A stretch of DNA of 64,000 bases from Vibrio metschnikovii CIP 69.14 (GCF_000176155.1 NZ_ACZO01000008.1:62001-126000); one strand, 5' to 3'; shown: positions 9,248-19,937, counted from the stretch's first letter. Numbers and translations are program-made. The notes: generated from the sequence alone by a model not told the origin.

Positions 9248-10579
9248 CTAAATTCTAACCTCTCCCCTATAACCGATAATTTCCAACGCTTTAGCAAAAC
9301 CTTGCTTAGCTGAGCGTTCACCGTGAATCAAATGTATTTCCTTTGGTGGTTGGTCGATACATTTAATAAACGCGAGTAATTCAGATTGATCCGCGTGGGC
9401 GGAGTACCCCGATATAACATGAATACTGGCTTTCACATCAATCTCTTCCCCATCAATACAAATCGATTTTTCGCCTTGGGCAATTGCTCGACCTAGGGTT
9501 CCCTCCGCTTGAAAGCCTGCAAAAATCACATCGGTACGCTCATCTCCAAGCAAGGCTTTTAAATATTCAACGATTCGTCCGCCTTGGCACATCCCCGATG
9601 CGGCAACCACAATCGCGGGCGCACCGGTTGAGGCGAGACGATTGACTAGCGCCTGATGAGTACGATAATCACTAATTTGTATGCACTGATCGAAAGCCAG
9701 CGGATGACGATGCATCTCTAAACGCTGCTTGGCCTCTTCTCCCCATAGTGTTTTGAAGCGGCGATACGATTGGGTGACTTGTTGAGCCATCGGTGAATCA
9801 AGAATAATCGGCAGATCGGCATCAATTTTGTGCTCAAAAATCAAGCGTTCAATATCAAACAATAGCTCTTGGGTACGGCCAACACTGAAGGCGGGAATCA
9901 AAATCGTGCCGCCATTTTCTAATGAGCGTTGGATGATTTCGCGTAACTTCTCAGCGCGACCAGCCACATCGTCATGATTACGGTTACCATACGTTGTCTC
10001 AATGACAAGATAATCGGCGCGCTGTGGTGATTGGGGATCAGGTAATAACGGAGTATTGCTTGGTCCTAAATCGCCTGAAAACACCACCACTTCACTGTTA
10101 GCTAAACGAAGCTCAACATAAGCGGAACCGAGAATATGTCCAGCCGGTTGAAAGCGAAGTTGCAGTGACGCCTGAGCCTGACCATAGTCCGAAATGGTTA
10201 CCCATTCACCATAACAAAGAGGACGTAACCATTGTTTTATGGCTTGCAAAACTTGCTGAATTTGCTCACGATTCAGGCCCAATTGCAATTTAAGCCCATC
10301 TTCTAACATTAATGGGATAAGCTCTGCACTGGCTGGCGTACAATAAATCGGCCCGGTAAAACCGGCAGCAAGCAACCACGGTATACGGCCAATATGATCA
10401 ATATGAGCATGAGTCACAATCAGTGCATCGATATGCTCCACCGGAAAATCCAACTCAATGTCTGTCGCATCTTTACCTTGAAACAGCCCACAATCGATCA
10501 GTACCGCTACACCATCGACGCGCAACTCGTGACAAGAACCGGTGACAGTATGTTTACCGCCATGATGAAGTATTTGCAT
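9248..10579 (-). CDS. rjg: MBL-fold/beta-CASP metallo-hydrolase (Rjg, RNA-processing exonuclease family)
   Basis: A 443-residue metallo-beta-lactamase of the beta-CASP group, related to RNase J/CPSF-73-like nucleases. The zinc motif THAHIDH supplies His57, His59, Asp61 and His62. GHILGSAY, FSGDLG and the C-terminal GYSAHADQ are the later metal motifs, and ETTYGNR begins the beta-CASP part. The frame opens upstream at a TTG (10612), but I chose the ATG at 10579: it follows AAAGGAT and starts the conserved MQILHHGGKHTVTGS. In vibrios this gene (rjg) marks one border of the O-antigen/capsule locus and hldD marks the other, which is also the layout here. Its substrate is not shown by the sequence. 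Confidence 0.88.
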   Translation of the reverse strand: MQILHHGGKHTVTGSCHELRVDGVAVLIDCGLFQGKDATDIELDFPVEHIDALIVTHAHIDHIGRIPWLLAAGFTGPIYCTPASAELIPLMLEDGLKLQLGLNREQIQQVLQAIKQWLRPLCYGEWVTISDYGQAQASLQLRFQPAGHILGSAYVELRLANSEVVVFSGDLGPSNTPLLPDPQSPQRADYLVIETTYGNRNHDDVAGRAEKLREIIQRSLENGGTILIPAFSVGRTQELLFDIERLIFEHKIDADLPIILDSPMAQQVTQSYRRFKTLWGEEAKQRLEMHRHPLAFDQCIQISDYRTHQALVNRLASTGAPAIVVAASGMCQGGRIVEYLKALLGDERTDVIFAGFQAEGTLGRAIAQGEKSICIDGEEIDVKASIHVISGYSAHADQSELLAFIKCIDQPPKEIHLIHGERSAKQGFAKALEIIGYRGEVRI

Positions 10580-10962
10580 ATCCTTTGCCTTATTCACAAA
10601 CCCAATAAGCAAACACTAGCATAATGAATAAAAAAACAAGATGGGGAGAAAAAGAAAATTCGAGGCAGTTGGCAGGAAAAGATAGTAACAGAGTGGGATT
10701 TTCTAAAAACTAATTTAGCCTTCATTATTTTTGATAATAAATAAAACTCAAATGTAAAGGCATAAAAACAAAAAGCAAACGATAACTCTCTCAAAAAATA
10801 AACATCGTTAAAAATAATTACAATTAATGTTTAATTAGTGATCATCCATATATATAAACTGATTAACCATTTTTAAATATTATAAGTCCAACACTAATCA
10901 CAATGATAATTTTAGTATCGTTTAAAATATTGATATAAATTGCAGCTTATAGATATGAGTTT
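10580..10962. other. AT-rich intergenic region between rjg and the nuclease-like gene
   Basis: A 383-bp divergent gap with very high A+T, especially 10700-10962. It must hold the promoters of rjg (leftward) and of the ExeM-like gene (rightward). Long A/T runs would suit curved DNA or H-NS-type binding. TTTAAAATATTGATATAAAT at 10921-10940 is a possible -10 area, but I could not define a full promoter. No gene is supported here. Confidence 0.4.
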
Positions 10963-13479
10963 ATGATGAATAAAGTAAATATAGTCGCACTTGCAATAAT
11001 GTGCGCATTACCAGCCCATAGCCAAATAATCATTTCAGAAACAACTGAAGGTTCAGGAAACAACAAAGCGATAGAACTCACTAATATTAGTCAAGAAAAT
11101 ATCAATCTTGAACAATACACGCTAAGAATTGCCCATAATGGTGCACAGGACTGGAGCAGTAGTACACTCAGTCTTCCTATTACCGTTATGCAGCCTTCAC
11201 AAACCTATGTAATTGCTCATTCTCAAGCAGATCCAGAATTATTAGCACTGGCCGATCTACAAGATACTCGCGTAACAACCTTTAATGGCGACGATATTGT
11301 TGGCTTATTTCATCAACAGCAACTGATTGATATTGTTGGAACACTCGGTATTCGTGAAGACTTTAATAAAGATACATCATTACGAAGAATTAACGTTCAA
11401 TCCTCGACCACCTTTAAACCTGAACATTGGCACAGTACAGGAATCATCAACGATTGGAGTCATATCGGCACTCCACCGAAACTGGATAATCAAGAGATAC
11501 CACCAACGATCCCACCAATCACCGCTATAGATACAACTATCATGGATCTACAAGGGGACGGTTGGGCCTCACCTTATACGGATCCAGCTAATGGTAAACT
11601 TGAATCTGATGAAGTTTTTCGAGTTAATGGCGTGATTACCCATATTCAAACTAATAGCGACCTTGGAAAGGATCTACCAATTGGATTTTTTATACAAGAT
11701 GAATTTGGTGACAATAACCCGCTGACTTCTGACGCTATTTTCGTTCAGGGCCTCGTACAAGGCTATTCGATTGGCGATAAAGTGACTGTTACAGGAAAAG
11801 TGATTGAGCAATTTGGTTCAACCCAGTTAGTCCCTACTGGTAATATCACAAAAATATCGTCCGGCCATAATATCGAACCGACAACCGTGACCAGATTACT
11901 ATCTGATCGCTATTACGCCGAAACCCTTGAGCGCCACGAAGGGATGTTGGTGCGCTTTACCGATGATTCAAATATGTACGTTTCACGTAGCTTTGCTTTC
12001 GATACCGGCCCTCAGCGCTATAATATGGTGCTAGCTTATCAACAACCTAACATTCATCCTCATCAAAATCATTTACCCGGCAGTAATGAAGCGATCCGTC
12101 AAGCCGATTGTAACCTAGACCAACGATTGGTTGTCGAAGCAACCCAAACAGGAAGCAAACATCAACCGATAGTTTGGTATCCCGATTTTGCAAAAAACAC
12201 TAACGGTATTGAGCAGAATTTGATCTCAATTGGCGATCGAGCCTCGAACATTGAGGGGATCATTGGTTACTCTCATTCTGATTATCGTTTATATGTCACT
12301 AAACAAGCCAATTCAGAGTCATTCACTCGACAGATAAATAGCTCTGATCCCGTCATTAATGAAGGTAATATAAAAATTGTCACCTTCAATACCGAAGGAT
12401 TGTTTATTTCCCACCTTCACGGTAATAACAATCCAGCGGTCGATAATCATAGTCAAACTGGATTTGTGACTGGTGGAGCTAAAGATCAAGCCGATCTTGA
12501 CTTACAAATTAAAAAATTAACGGCTGCCATTCACACTATGAATTCCGATCTAATTGCACTCTTACAAGTCGAAAATAACGGTTTTGAACAGGGCTCCGCT
12601 ATTGATTATTTACTAACGAAAATCAATAAAGGCCAAGAGAACAAACAGCATTATCAAGTCGCTAAATGGAACGCCAGCAATCAAGATCACTACGTAGGGA
12701 ATAATCCAACCGCAAGTTATATTCTTTATCGGCCCTCTGTTTTCAAGTTAAATGATCTTGAATTATTAACAATGCCAAGCGATGACAAGCAAAGCATCTC
12801 CATGAACGAGACTGTTATCGCAACATTAAACATTCACTCTAAAGAAAACCCCATAGAGCTAGTTGTGGCCGCTGTTGACCTAGTCAATCGCGATCAAAAC
12901 TGTCATGGTGACACGACTCAACAAACGACTCCTTGTGACCAATTACGCCAACAAGCCAGCCAAGCAATTATTGAAGCGATGAGTAAGAAAACTGACCACC
13001 AGTTAATTCTGGGTAGCCTACACGCTTATCCAAAAGAAAAAGCAGCTCTCGTTTTTAGCCCAACGGAGCTAAATTCATACGTCGATGCTGTTGCGATCCG
13101 AGATAGAAACTCTGAACGGTATTCTATTGAACGCAACGCTGAATCAGGTCGAGTGGACTATATTTTCATGTCAACTTCGCTGAGAGATAAATTCGTCGAT
13201 TCTGCACCTTGGTCAATTAACTCAGCTCAATCTGCACTGTTAAATTATCAATCTGGGATGACATTTGACGAAACCAATTGGTACCGCTCATCTTCCCACG
13301 ATCCGATCCTTTTGACGCTAAACCTAGCGCTTAGCTCAAACAATGATCTTGGTGATGATTCAGAGACAGGTACACAACCTGATGCTGCTGAAAATAGTAG
13401 CAGTGGGGGTGGCCTTGGTTTGTTCAGTTTTTTACTGTTATTGCCATTGTTACGCCGCATACGCAATCAACAAGCCTAA
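10963..13479 (+). CDS. ExeM/Xds-like extracellular nuclease homologue with GlyGly-CTERM, catalytic site apparently degenerate
   Basis: An 838-residue secreted protein built like the ExeM/Xds family: signal peptide (cleavage after about ALPAHS), a lamin-tail-like domain (about 22-120), an OB-fold domain (about 185-300), an endonuclease/exonuclease/phosphatase domain (about 465-785) and a C-terminal SSSGGGLGLFSF-hydrophobic-RRIR tail. That tail is the GlyGly-CTERM signal processed by rhombosortase. The nuclease core looks eroded. The family motif NHFKSKG reads AAVDLVN, GD(L/F)NAY reads GSLHAY, LDHAL reads VDYIF and SSDHDP reads SSSHDP, so the catalytic His, Asp/Asn pair and one Asp are missing, while FN, the Glu of VENNG and the last His remain. 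It may be a non-catalytic DNA-binding or scaffold protein. An endonuclease I gene follows 43 bp later. Confidence 0.8.
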   Translation: MMNKVNIVALAIMCALPAHSQIIISETTEGSGNNKAIELTNISQENINLEQYTLRIAHNGAQDWSSSTLSLPITVMQPSQTYVIAHSQADPELLALADLQDTRVTTFNGDDIVGLFHQQQLIDIVGTLGIREDFNKDTSLRRINVQSSTTFKPEHWHSTGIINDWSHIGTPPKLDNQEIPPTIPPITAIDTTIMDLQGDGWASPYTDPANGKLESDEVFRVNGVITHIQTNSDLGKDLPIGFFIQDEFGDNNPLTSDAIFVQGLVQGYSIGDKVTVTGKVIEQFGSTQLVPTGNITKISSGHNIEPTTVTRLLSDRYYAETLERHEGMLVRFTDDSNMYVSRSFAFDTGPQRYNMVLAYQQPNIHPHQNHLPGSNEAIRQADCNLDQRLVVEATQTGSKHQPIVWYPDFAKNTNGIEQNLISIGDRASNIEGIIGYSHSDYRLYVTKQANSESFTRQINSSDPVINEGNIKIVTFNTEGLFISHLHGNNNPAVDNHSQTGFVTGGAKDQADLDLQIKKLTAAIHTMNSDLIALLQVENNGFEQGSAIDYLLTKINKGQENKQHYQVAKWNASNQDHYVGNNPTASYILYRPSVFKLNDLELLTMPSDDKQSISMNETVIATLNIHSKENPIELVVAAVDLVNRDQNCHGDTTQQTTPCDQLRQQASQAIIEAMSKKTDHQLILGSLHAYPKEKAALVFSPTELNSYVDAVAIRDRNSERYSIERNAESGRVDYIFMSTSLRDKFVDSAPWSINSAQSALLNYQSGMTFDETNWYRSSSHDPILLTLNLALSSNNDLGDDSETGTQPDAAENSSSGGGLGLFSFLLLLPLLRRIRNQQA

Positions 13480-13522
13480 TGCCGTTTAAACTCCATCAGA
13501 ATCAGAATAAGAGATACAAATA

Positions 13523-14425
13523 ATGAAAAAGCTATTGTGCATCGCCTTAATGGTTAGCTTTAATGCCAGTGCCAAGTATATTGAAGCTCATCACCCTCAT
13601 GTGATGCAGCCATTTTCTTCGACTTGCATCATCAATGCTACACCGACGCCTCCTGAAAATTCGGATATTTTTAATCCTAATGGCTACTATAATGCGGCCT
13701 TGGAAAAAACGGGCGATGAATTAAAGCACGCCTTGAATACAATCGTCTCCACCGGTCATATTCGTCTGCAATATACGGATAATAGTAATCTTCAAACACC
13801 AGATGTTTGGCGAGCATTAATGATCACCGATGAAGACCCATATAACTCAGACAACGTGATTTTACTGTATACCGGACGATCACAATCAAAAGAGCAACGC
13901 ACAGGACAAGGCTCGTTGGGACAAGATAATTGGAACCGGGAACATGTCTGGCCAAGGTCAAAAGGAGGATGGAGTCGTAGTTCATACGCTGACACCGATA
14001 TTCATCATCTTCGCCCCGCAGATGAGGGAATGAACAATGAACGAGGTAATTTTGAATTTTATGAAGGTGGCGTCGCGACGAGTGAATCACCAGATGTCGG
14101 TAATAAAAAAGATACCAGTAAACAAACCTTTGAGCCACGTGATGAGGTGAAAGGTGATATTGCACGGATGATGTTTTATATGGCTACGCGTTATCAAGGT
14201 AACGATAATGATGGCCTAAAGTTAGACCTCCTCCCTGGATACAGTACACCTACAACTAAACTTGGTGATTTATGCACGCTACTCAGATGGCACCAGCAAG
14301 ATCCGGTTGATGAATTTGAACGTAACCGTCACGAGAAAATTTATGACATACAAAATAACCGTAACCCGTTTATCGACAACCCAAGCTGGGTCGATGAGAT
14401 ATTCTATCATTCAGACTGTCGTTAG
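13523..14425 (+). CDS. Secreted endonuclease I family nuclease
   Basis: A 300-residue protein with a short Sec signal peptide (MKKLLCIALMVSFNASA). The endonuclease I core (EndA/Dns/Vvn family, beta-beta-alpha-metal fold) is intact: WNREHVWPRS carries the catalytic histidine, DIHHLRPAD the metal-site region and NNERGNFEF the conserved Asn. DEVKGDIARMMFYMATRY is the usual downstream helix. The cysteines near both ends could form disulphides, as in Vvn. It should be a periplasmic or secreted non-specific DNase/RNase. It lies 43 bp after the ExeM-like gene on the same strand, so the pair forms a small nuclease operon. At 300 residues it is longer than the classical Dns/EndA of about 230 residues. 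Confidence 0.9.
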   Translation: MKKLLCIALMVSFNASAKYIEAHHPHVMQPFSSTCIINATPTPPENSDIFNPNGYYNAALEKTGDELKHALNTIVSTGHIRLQYTDNSNLQTPDVWRALMITDEDPYNSDNVILLYTGRSQSKEQRTGQGSLGQDNWNREHVWPRSKGGWSRSSYADTDIHHLRPADEGMNNERGNFEFYEGGVATSESPDVGNKKDTSKQTFEPRDEVKGDIARMMFYMATRYQGNDNDGLKLDLLPGYSTPTTKLGDLCTLLRWHQQDPVDEFERNRHEKIYDIQNNRNPFIDNPSWVDEIFYHSDCR

Positions 14426-14473
14426 AAATTTTCCAGCGGTTATTTGGTCTGATCTGAACATAACTTAAAACTT

Positions 14474-14521
14474 GGTTATGGAGTACAGAGACAACAACAT
14501 AAGTCCCTGTATTCCATAATC
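14474..14521. terminator. Long hairpin between convergent genes (candidate bidirectional terminator)
   Basis: A nearly continuous stem of about 19 bp (starting GGTTATGGAGTACAG and closing with CTGTATTCCATAATC) encloses a 10-base loop. It has one internal A-C mismatch and two G-T pairs. It lies between the convergent endonuclease I and GntR genes, which suits a bidirectional terminator, although neither side has a strong T tract. Confidence 0.5.
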
Positions 14522-14641
14522 GATAATCAGAACTAAAAAGCACGATGATATCCCCTTCCTAGGATCTTAGTTTAAAACCTACTCCGTTAGGCTGTGGACA
14601 TCAAACAGCAAGCTGCACATTATGATTAATGCTATCAATGA

Positions 14642-15340
14642 CTAACGTTTTAAATAATGTTTGTAAGAGTAAGTCTTCGGCTTACTGACGATCTCAGTGT
14701 ATTCAAACAGCTGACCGTCCGTTAATTTTCCTACTGAAATTAACTTCAATAATGGTGTTTGTTCACTAACCGTTAAACATTGAGCCATATGTTCATTGGG
14801 TAAAATGGCTTCAAAATCTTGAATCGCACCATCAATCTTCAACCCTAAGATCTGTTCTAGATAGTAGTACTTAGAGCCTCTCAAATGATTCAGGCTAAGA
14901 TCTGGAAATAAGCGCACTGGCATATAAGAATCTTCGTAAATCGACAACACCTCATTAATGTACATAAAGCGTCGAATAAAAAAGACTTTTTCATTGCGAT
15001 CGATCATTAAAGCCTGAGCGACATGATCGGGTGGCGTTATCAAGGAAAACTGATCAACTTCATAACTCAGTTTTCCTCCCGACTCAGCAAGGTATTCTCG
15101 ATTACTACGCAGATTAGACATAGAACCTGTCATACTTTGACCAATTACCGTTGTTCCAGCCCCTTGGCGTTTTTCGACCATCGCCATTTTCACTAATTCA
15201 TCTATGGCCTTACGCACGGTAATTCGGCTAACAGCGTACTCTTCAACCAATTTGCTTTCGGTCGGTAAATTATCACCAATTTGAAACTCACCTGAATCAA
15301 TACGCTGCTTTAGCGCCAACATGACTTTTTTATATAACAT
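14642..15340 (-). CDS. GntR/HutC-family transcriptional regulator (UTRA domain)
   Basis: A 232-residue regulator. The N-terminal winged helix (LKQRIDSGEFQIGDNLPTES, then SRITVRKAIDEL) is typical GntR. Residues from about 85 onward form a UTRA ligand-binding domain (FFIRRFMYINEVLSIYEDSYMP, then LKLISVGKLTDGQLFEYTE). I chose the ATG at 15340 because GGAGAG lies at the right distance before it; the frame also opens at 15367. HutC-type regulators bind small effectors, often sugar phosphates. It is divergent from a PTS transporter and a 6-phospho-alpha-glucosidase, so it probably represses them until the phosphorylated alpha-glucoside accumulates. Confidence 0.88.
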   Translation of the reverse strand: MLYKKVMLALKQRIDSGEFQIGDNLPTESKLVEEYAVSRITVRKAIDELVKMAMVEKRQGAGTTVIGQSMTGSMSNLRSNREYLAESGGKLSYEVDQFSLITPPDHVAQALMIDRNEKVFFIRRFMYINEVLSIYEDSYMPVRLFPDLSLNHLRGSKYYYLEQILGLKIDGAIQDFEAILPNEHMAQCLTVSEQTPLLKLISVGKLTDGQLFEYTEIVSKPKTYSYKHYLKR

Positions 15341-15641
15341 TATCTCTCTCCAGCGAGAAAGCATCATGCACCAAAAAGTAACAAATTAAATACCTATCAA
15401 CTCGTAGATTTTACTTTTAGCTCGAACTCATGCACAGCAACTACGAATACATTATATATTTATATCTAAATCACAACTTGTAATGATCACTTTGTTTTTT
15501 TATTACCAGGATAACAATAAATACATCCTATATTTGTACTATATATATCATATCGGTACATTAACTCTGTCTTAAGGCAATTTACCATTATCTCCCAAGA
15601 AGTTTGGGACACATTAATCGATACACTAGAAGGATTTTCCA
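15341..15641. promoter_or_regulatory. Divergent promoter region of the alpha-glucoside genes
   Basis: A 301-bp AT-rich gap between the GntR regulator and the PTS gene. It holds a 26-bp imperfect palindrome at 15535-15560 (arms TGTACTATATATA and TGTACCGATATGA when read from each end, 10 of 13 matching), which is a candidate operator for the HutC-type regulator. The PTS gene is preceded by AAGGATTTTCC as ribosome-binding site. Confidence 0.45.
15535..15560. promoter_or_regulatory. Candidate GntR-type operator palindrome
   Basis: A TGTAC...GTACA palindrome 26 bp long, centred about 95 bp before the PTS start. GntR/HutC dimers bind inverted repeats of about this length in divergent promoters. 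The assignment is inference from symmetry and position. Confidence 0.4.
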
Positions 15642-17258
15642 ATGTTAAGTGCAATACAACGCTTAGGTGGGGCAATGTTTACCCCCGTACTGCTCTTTCC
15701 TTTTGTTGGGATTATGGTTGGCCTGACGATCGTACTCAAAAACCCAATTTTTGTCGGTGATTTAGCGAATCCCGACGGCCTGTATTATCAGATACTCTTT
15801 ATCATTGAAGAAGGAGCTTGGACACTTTTCCGCAATATGCCACTACTATTTGCGGTTGGTCTGCCGATTGGCTTGGCAAAAACGGCTCATGCTCGGGCTG
15901 TACTCGTGGTCATGGTCTCCTACTTAACCTTTAACTATTTTGTTCATGCGATGGGCTTACAGTGGGGGGCATTCTTCGATGTCGATTTTTCACAATCGAT
16001 TGGTGGGGTATCAGGACTGACTGATATTGCTGGAATAAAAACCTTAGATACCGGTATCTTTGGAGCCATTATTATCTCCGCCATTGTCACGGGATTACAT
16101 AATCGTTTTTTTGATAAACCCCTCCCAGCGTATTTAGGTATTTTCCAAGGCACCGCTTTTGTCGCAATCATTGCTTTTTGCGCTATGTTACCCGCGGCTT
16201 GGTTAACCCTTTATATCTGGCCTAGTATTCAACACAGCATCTTAGATTTACAAGGTTTTCTTGTAAATTCAGGGGCATTTGGAGTTTGGCTATATACTTT
16301 CCTAGAACGAATTTTAATTCCGACTGGCCTACATCACTTTATTTATGCGCCTTTTGTCTTCGGTAATATCGCCACCCCTAATGGAATTTATGTCGACTGG
16401 TTTGCTGGCTTAGAAACCTTTAATCAATCTAGCCAAGCGATTAAAGACCTTTTCCCTGCTGGCGGTTTCGCCTTACATGGTAACTCTAAAGTCTTCGGTT
16501 GCAGCGGAATCGCCCTTGCCATGTACCATACCGCTAAACCAGAAAATCGTAAAAAAGTAGCCGCGTTACTGATCCCTGCCACCTTAACCGCGGTGTTTGT
16601 TGGCATTACCGAGCCCTTAGAATTCACCTTCTTATTTATCGCTCCTTGGCTATTCGCTGTTCATGCGTTATTGGCTGGAACCATGGCGATGGTGATGTAT
16701 ATGTTCGGTGTCGTTGGCAATATGGGAGGCGGACTGATCGAAATCGTCACTGGCAATTGGATTCCACTGCTTGGCAGCCATACTTATATGATGGTGACCC
16801 AAACCGCTATCGGACTGAGCTTTACCGTTATTTATTACTTAACTTTCAAATACTTAATCATTAAATTTAATGTACTGTTACCTGGCAGAGATGGCGCTGA
16901 ACTCAAACTGCGCACCAAACAAGACTTCAACCAAAAACACGGTATTGTCGACAACGGCTCTTCATCAGCCACACCACTACAAGTCCAAGCCATGCAAACC
17001 ATTGAAGGGCTTGGAGGCATAGACAATATCACTGACTTAAGTAATTGCGCGACTCGCCTGCGTGTGACAGTCAAAGATCCACAACAAGTTGCTAACGCCA
17101 CCTATTTTATGGAAAACGGTGCTGTGAACCTAGTCAAAAACGGCTGCGCCATTCAAGTGATTATTGGCTTACACGTTCCGCAACTCAGGGAGGCTTGTGA
17201 ACGAATTATGCAGCAAAGACAAGAAATCACAGATTCAGTCGTCATTGCCGCAAGTTAG
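15642..17258 (+). CDS. PTS alpha-glucoside-type EIICB transporter
   Basis: A 538-residue PTS permease of the glucose/maltose/alpha-glucoside group (AglA, GlvCB and MalX relatives). The EIIC domain covers about residues 1-420 with roughly ten hydrophobic segments and the conserved GITEPLEFTFLF motif. An EIIB domain follows from about 450, and its phosphorylation site is the cysteine in LSNCATRLRVTV. No EIIA domain is fused, so phosphate would come from a EIIA-Glc-type protein encoded elsewhere. It would import and 6-phosphorylate a disaccharide such as maltose or another alpha-glucoside. The downstream gene encodes the matching hydrolase, 124 bp away, and is frameshifted. The start ATG has a good AAGGA site. 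Confidence 0.9.
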   Translation: MLSAIQRLGGAMFTPVLLFPFVGIMVGLTIVLKNPIFVGDLANPDGLYYQILFIIEEGAWTLFRNMPLLFAVGLPIGLAKTAHARAVLVVMVSYLTFNYFVHAMGLQWGAFFDVDFSQSIGGVSGLTDIAGIKTLDTGIFGAIIISAIVTGLHNRFFDKPLPAYLGIFQGTAFVAIIAFCAMLPAAWLTLYIWPSIQHSILDLQGFLVNSGAFGVWLYTFLERILIPTGLHHFIYAPFVFGNIATPNGIYVDWFAGLETFNQSSQAIKDLFPAGGFALHGNSKVFGCSGIALAMYHTAKPENRKKVAALLIPATLTAVFVGITEPLEFTFLFIAPWLFAVHALLAGTMAMVMYMFGVVGNMGGGLIEIVTGNWIPLLGSHTYMMVTQTAIGLSFTVIYYLTFKYLIIKFNVLLPGRDGAELKLRTKQDFNQKHGIVDNGSSSATPLQVQAMQTIEGLGGIDNITDLSNCATRLRVTVKDPQQVANATYFMENGAVNLVKNGCAIQVIIGLHVPQLREACERIMQQRQEITDSVVIAAS

Positions 17259-17319
17259 CTCAAAAGAGCAACAGTGAATACACCCATATACGACATAACC
17301 AATGAATAACATGATTTAA

Positions 17320-18721
<1,402 letters not shown>

Positions 18722-18815
18722 TCCGTGGTAGGTAATGATTGCTCCTCACTTTCGTGAGGGGCAAATTAAGTGAAATTCATTAAGTGATTGATTAAACGCT
18801 CCCACTCACGTTCTT

Positions 18816-18866
18816 CATCCCCGCGCAGGCGGGGATCCATTCCGCCGAAAACGCCAAGTGACGAGC
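18816..18866. repeat. REP-like repeat, copy 1
   Basis: The core CATCCCCGCG-N-AGGCGGGGATCC is a palindrome (CCCCGC/GCGGGG) followed by ATTCCGCC and ACGCCAAGTG. It matches copies at 19881 and 22463. It lies downstream of galU, between that gene and the pseudogene. Confidence 0.7.
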
Positions 18867-18878
18867 GCAGGTGCGAGA

Positions 18879-19709
18879 CTAACCCTTAGCGCCATATAAA
18901 TTTTCATAACAGTAATTGGTCGCTTCAATGTAGCCCTCAACACTGCCGCAATCAAAACGCTGGCCCTTAAACTTATAGGCCAATACACAACCGGATTTGG
19001 CTTGCTTTAACAGCGCATCAGTAATTTGAATCTCGCCACCTTTACCCGGCTCAGTTTGCTCGATCAGCTCAAAAATATCCGGCGTTAAAATATAGCGGCC
19101 AATAATCGCTAGGTTACTTGGCGCCGTGCCTGGCTCAGGTTTCTCAACCATGGTATCAACTCGATAAATATCATCTTTGATCATTTCACCAGCAATCACG
19201 CCATACTTATGAGTTTCATCTTCAGGCACTTCTTGCACGGCAATGATTGAACAACGAAACTGGTTATATAAAGCCACCATTTGCGCTAATACCCCTTGCT
19301 CAGGATTAACACATAAATCATCCGCTAACACCACCGCAAAAGGATTATCACCAATCAAAGGCTGGCCGGTTAAAATTGCATGACCTAAACCTTTCATTTC
19401 ACGTTGGCGGATATAAGTAAAGTTGGCCGCATCAATCAGTGAGCGAATACCGGTTAAGAGATTCTCTTTGTTAGTGCCACTGATCTGATGTTCTAATTCA
19501 TAGTTTTTATCAAAGTGATCCATTAAGACATTTTTTCCACGCCCAGTGACCACACACATATCGGTCATCCCCGCCTGAATGGCCTCATCAACGCCGTATT
19601 CAATTAAGGGCTTGTTGACAACCGGCATCATTTCTTTAGGCATTGATTTGGTGGCAGGTAAAAAGCGGGTGCCGTAGCCAGCGGCAGGAAATAAGCATTT
19701 TTTAATCAT
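18879..19709 (-). CDS. galU: UTP-glucose-1-phosphate uridylyltransferase GalU
   Basis: A 276-residue nucleotidyltransferase. The N-terminal signature AAGYGTRFLPATKSMPKEM binds nucleotide and phosphate. VEKPEPG and GRYILTP are the usual downstream motifs, and KGGEIQITDAL is diagnostic for GalU. It makes UDP-glucose from UTP and glucose-1-phosphate. UDP-glucose feeds the ugd gene two places upstream and general LPS/capsule synthesis. It is the last gene of the long minus-strand polysaccharide run, and the intergenic spaces on both sides contain repeats. Confidence 0.95.
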   Translation of the reverse strand: MIKKCLFPAAGYGTRFLPATKSMPKEMMPVVNKPLIEYGVDEAIQAGMTDMCVVTGRGKNVLMDHFDKNYELEHQISGTNKENLLTGIRSLIDAANFTYIRQREMKGLGHAILTGQPLIGDNPFAVVLADDLCVNPEQGVLAQMVALYNQFRCSIIAVQEVPEDETHKYGVIAGEMIKDDIYRVDTMVEKPEPGTAPSNLAIIGRYILTPDIFELIEQTEPGKGGEIQITDALLKQAKSGCVLAYKFKGQRFDCGSVEGYIEATNYCYENLYGAKG

Positions 19710-19723
19710 AATAATAACTTACT

Positions 19724-19763
19724 GGGTAATGGGTAATGGTTAATGGTTAATGGTTAATGGTTA
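19724..19763. repeat. Tandem TTAATGG repeat
   Basis: Five tandem copies of a 7-bp unit (GGGTAAT, then TGGTTAA repeated) upstream of galU. The same TTAATGGT/GAATGGT theme recurs inside rfbB (38984-39033) and inside the fdtB gene (34964-34982). Confidence 0.75.
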
Positions 19764-19782
19764 TAGGATCCTAGGTCCTAGG
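19764..19782. repeat. CCTAGG-rich repeat between galU and the epimerase gene
   Basis: TAGGATCCTAGGTCCTAGG, directly after the TTAATGG tandem array. It is followed by AAAACAACACTCTCA, which is also found before the third REP-like copy (22439-22455), so the repeats travel as compound blocks. Confidence 0.7.
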
Positions 19783-19880
19783 AAAACAACACTCTCAGGT
19801 TTGGCATACATACTCACGTTTGGCATCCGCATTCATCAACGTCATCGGAGCTCAAATACAGCATCTGCACTTACGTTCGT

Positions 19881-19937
19881 CATCCCCGCGTAGGCGGGGA
19901 TCCATTCTGCCACATACGCCAAGTGGTTGGGTGAGCG
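19881..19937. repeat. REP-like repeat, copy 2
   Basis: The core CATCCCCGCGTAGGCGGGG is followed by ATCCATTCTGCCACATACG and CCAAGTGGTTGGGTGAGCG. It is nearly identical to copy 3 at 22463, and its left half to copy 1 at 18816. Confidence 0.75.

Noticed and set aside
9100-9321. A 73-codon open frame at the end of rjg
   Set aside because: It overlaps the rjg C-terminus in another frame and the repeats beyond it, with no coding character.
10905-10925. A Fur-box-like AATGATAAT sequence before the ExeM-like gene
   Set aside because: Too few matches in a very AT-rich stretch to claim an iron-responsive site.
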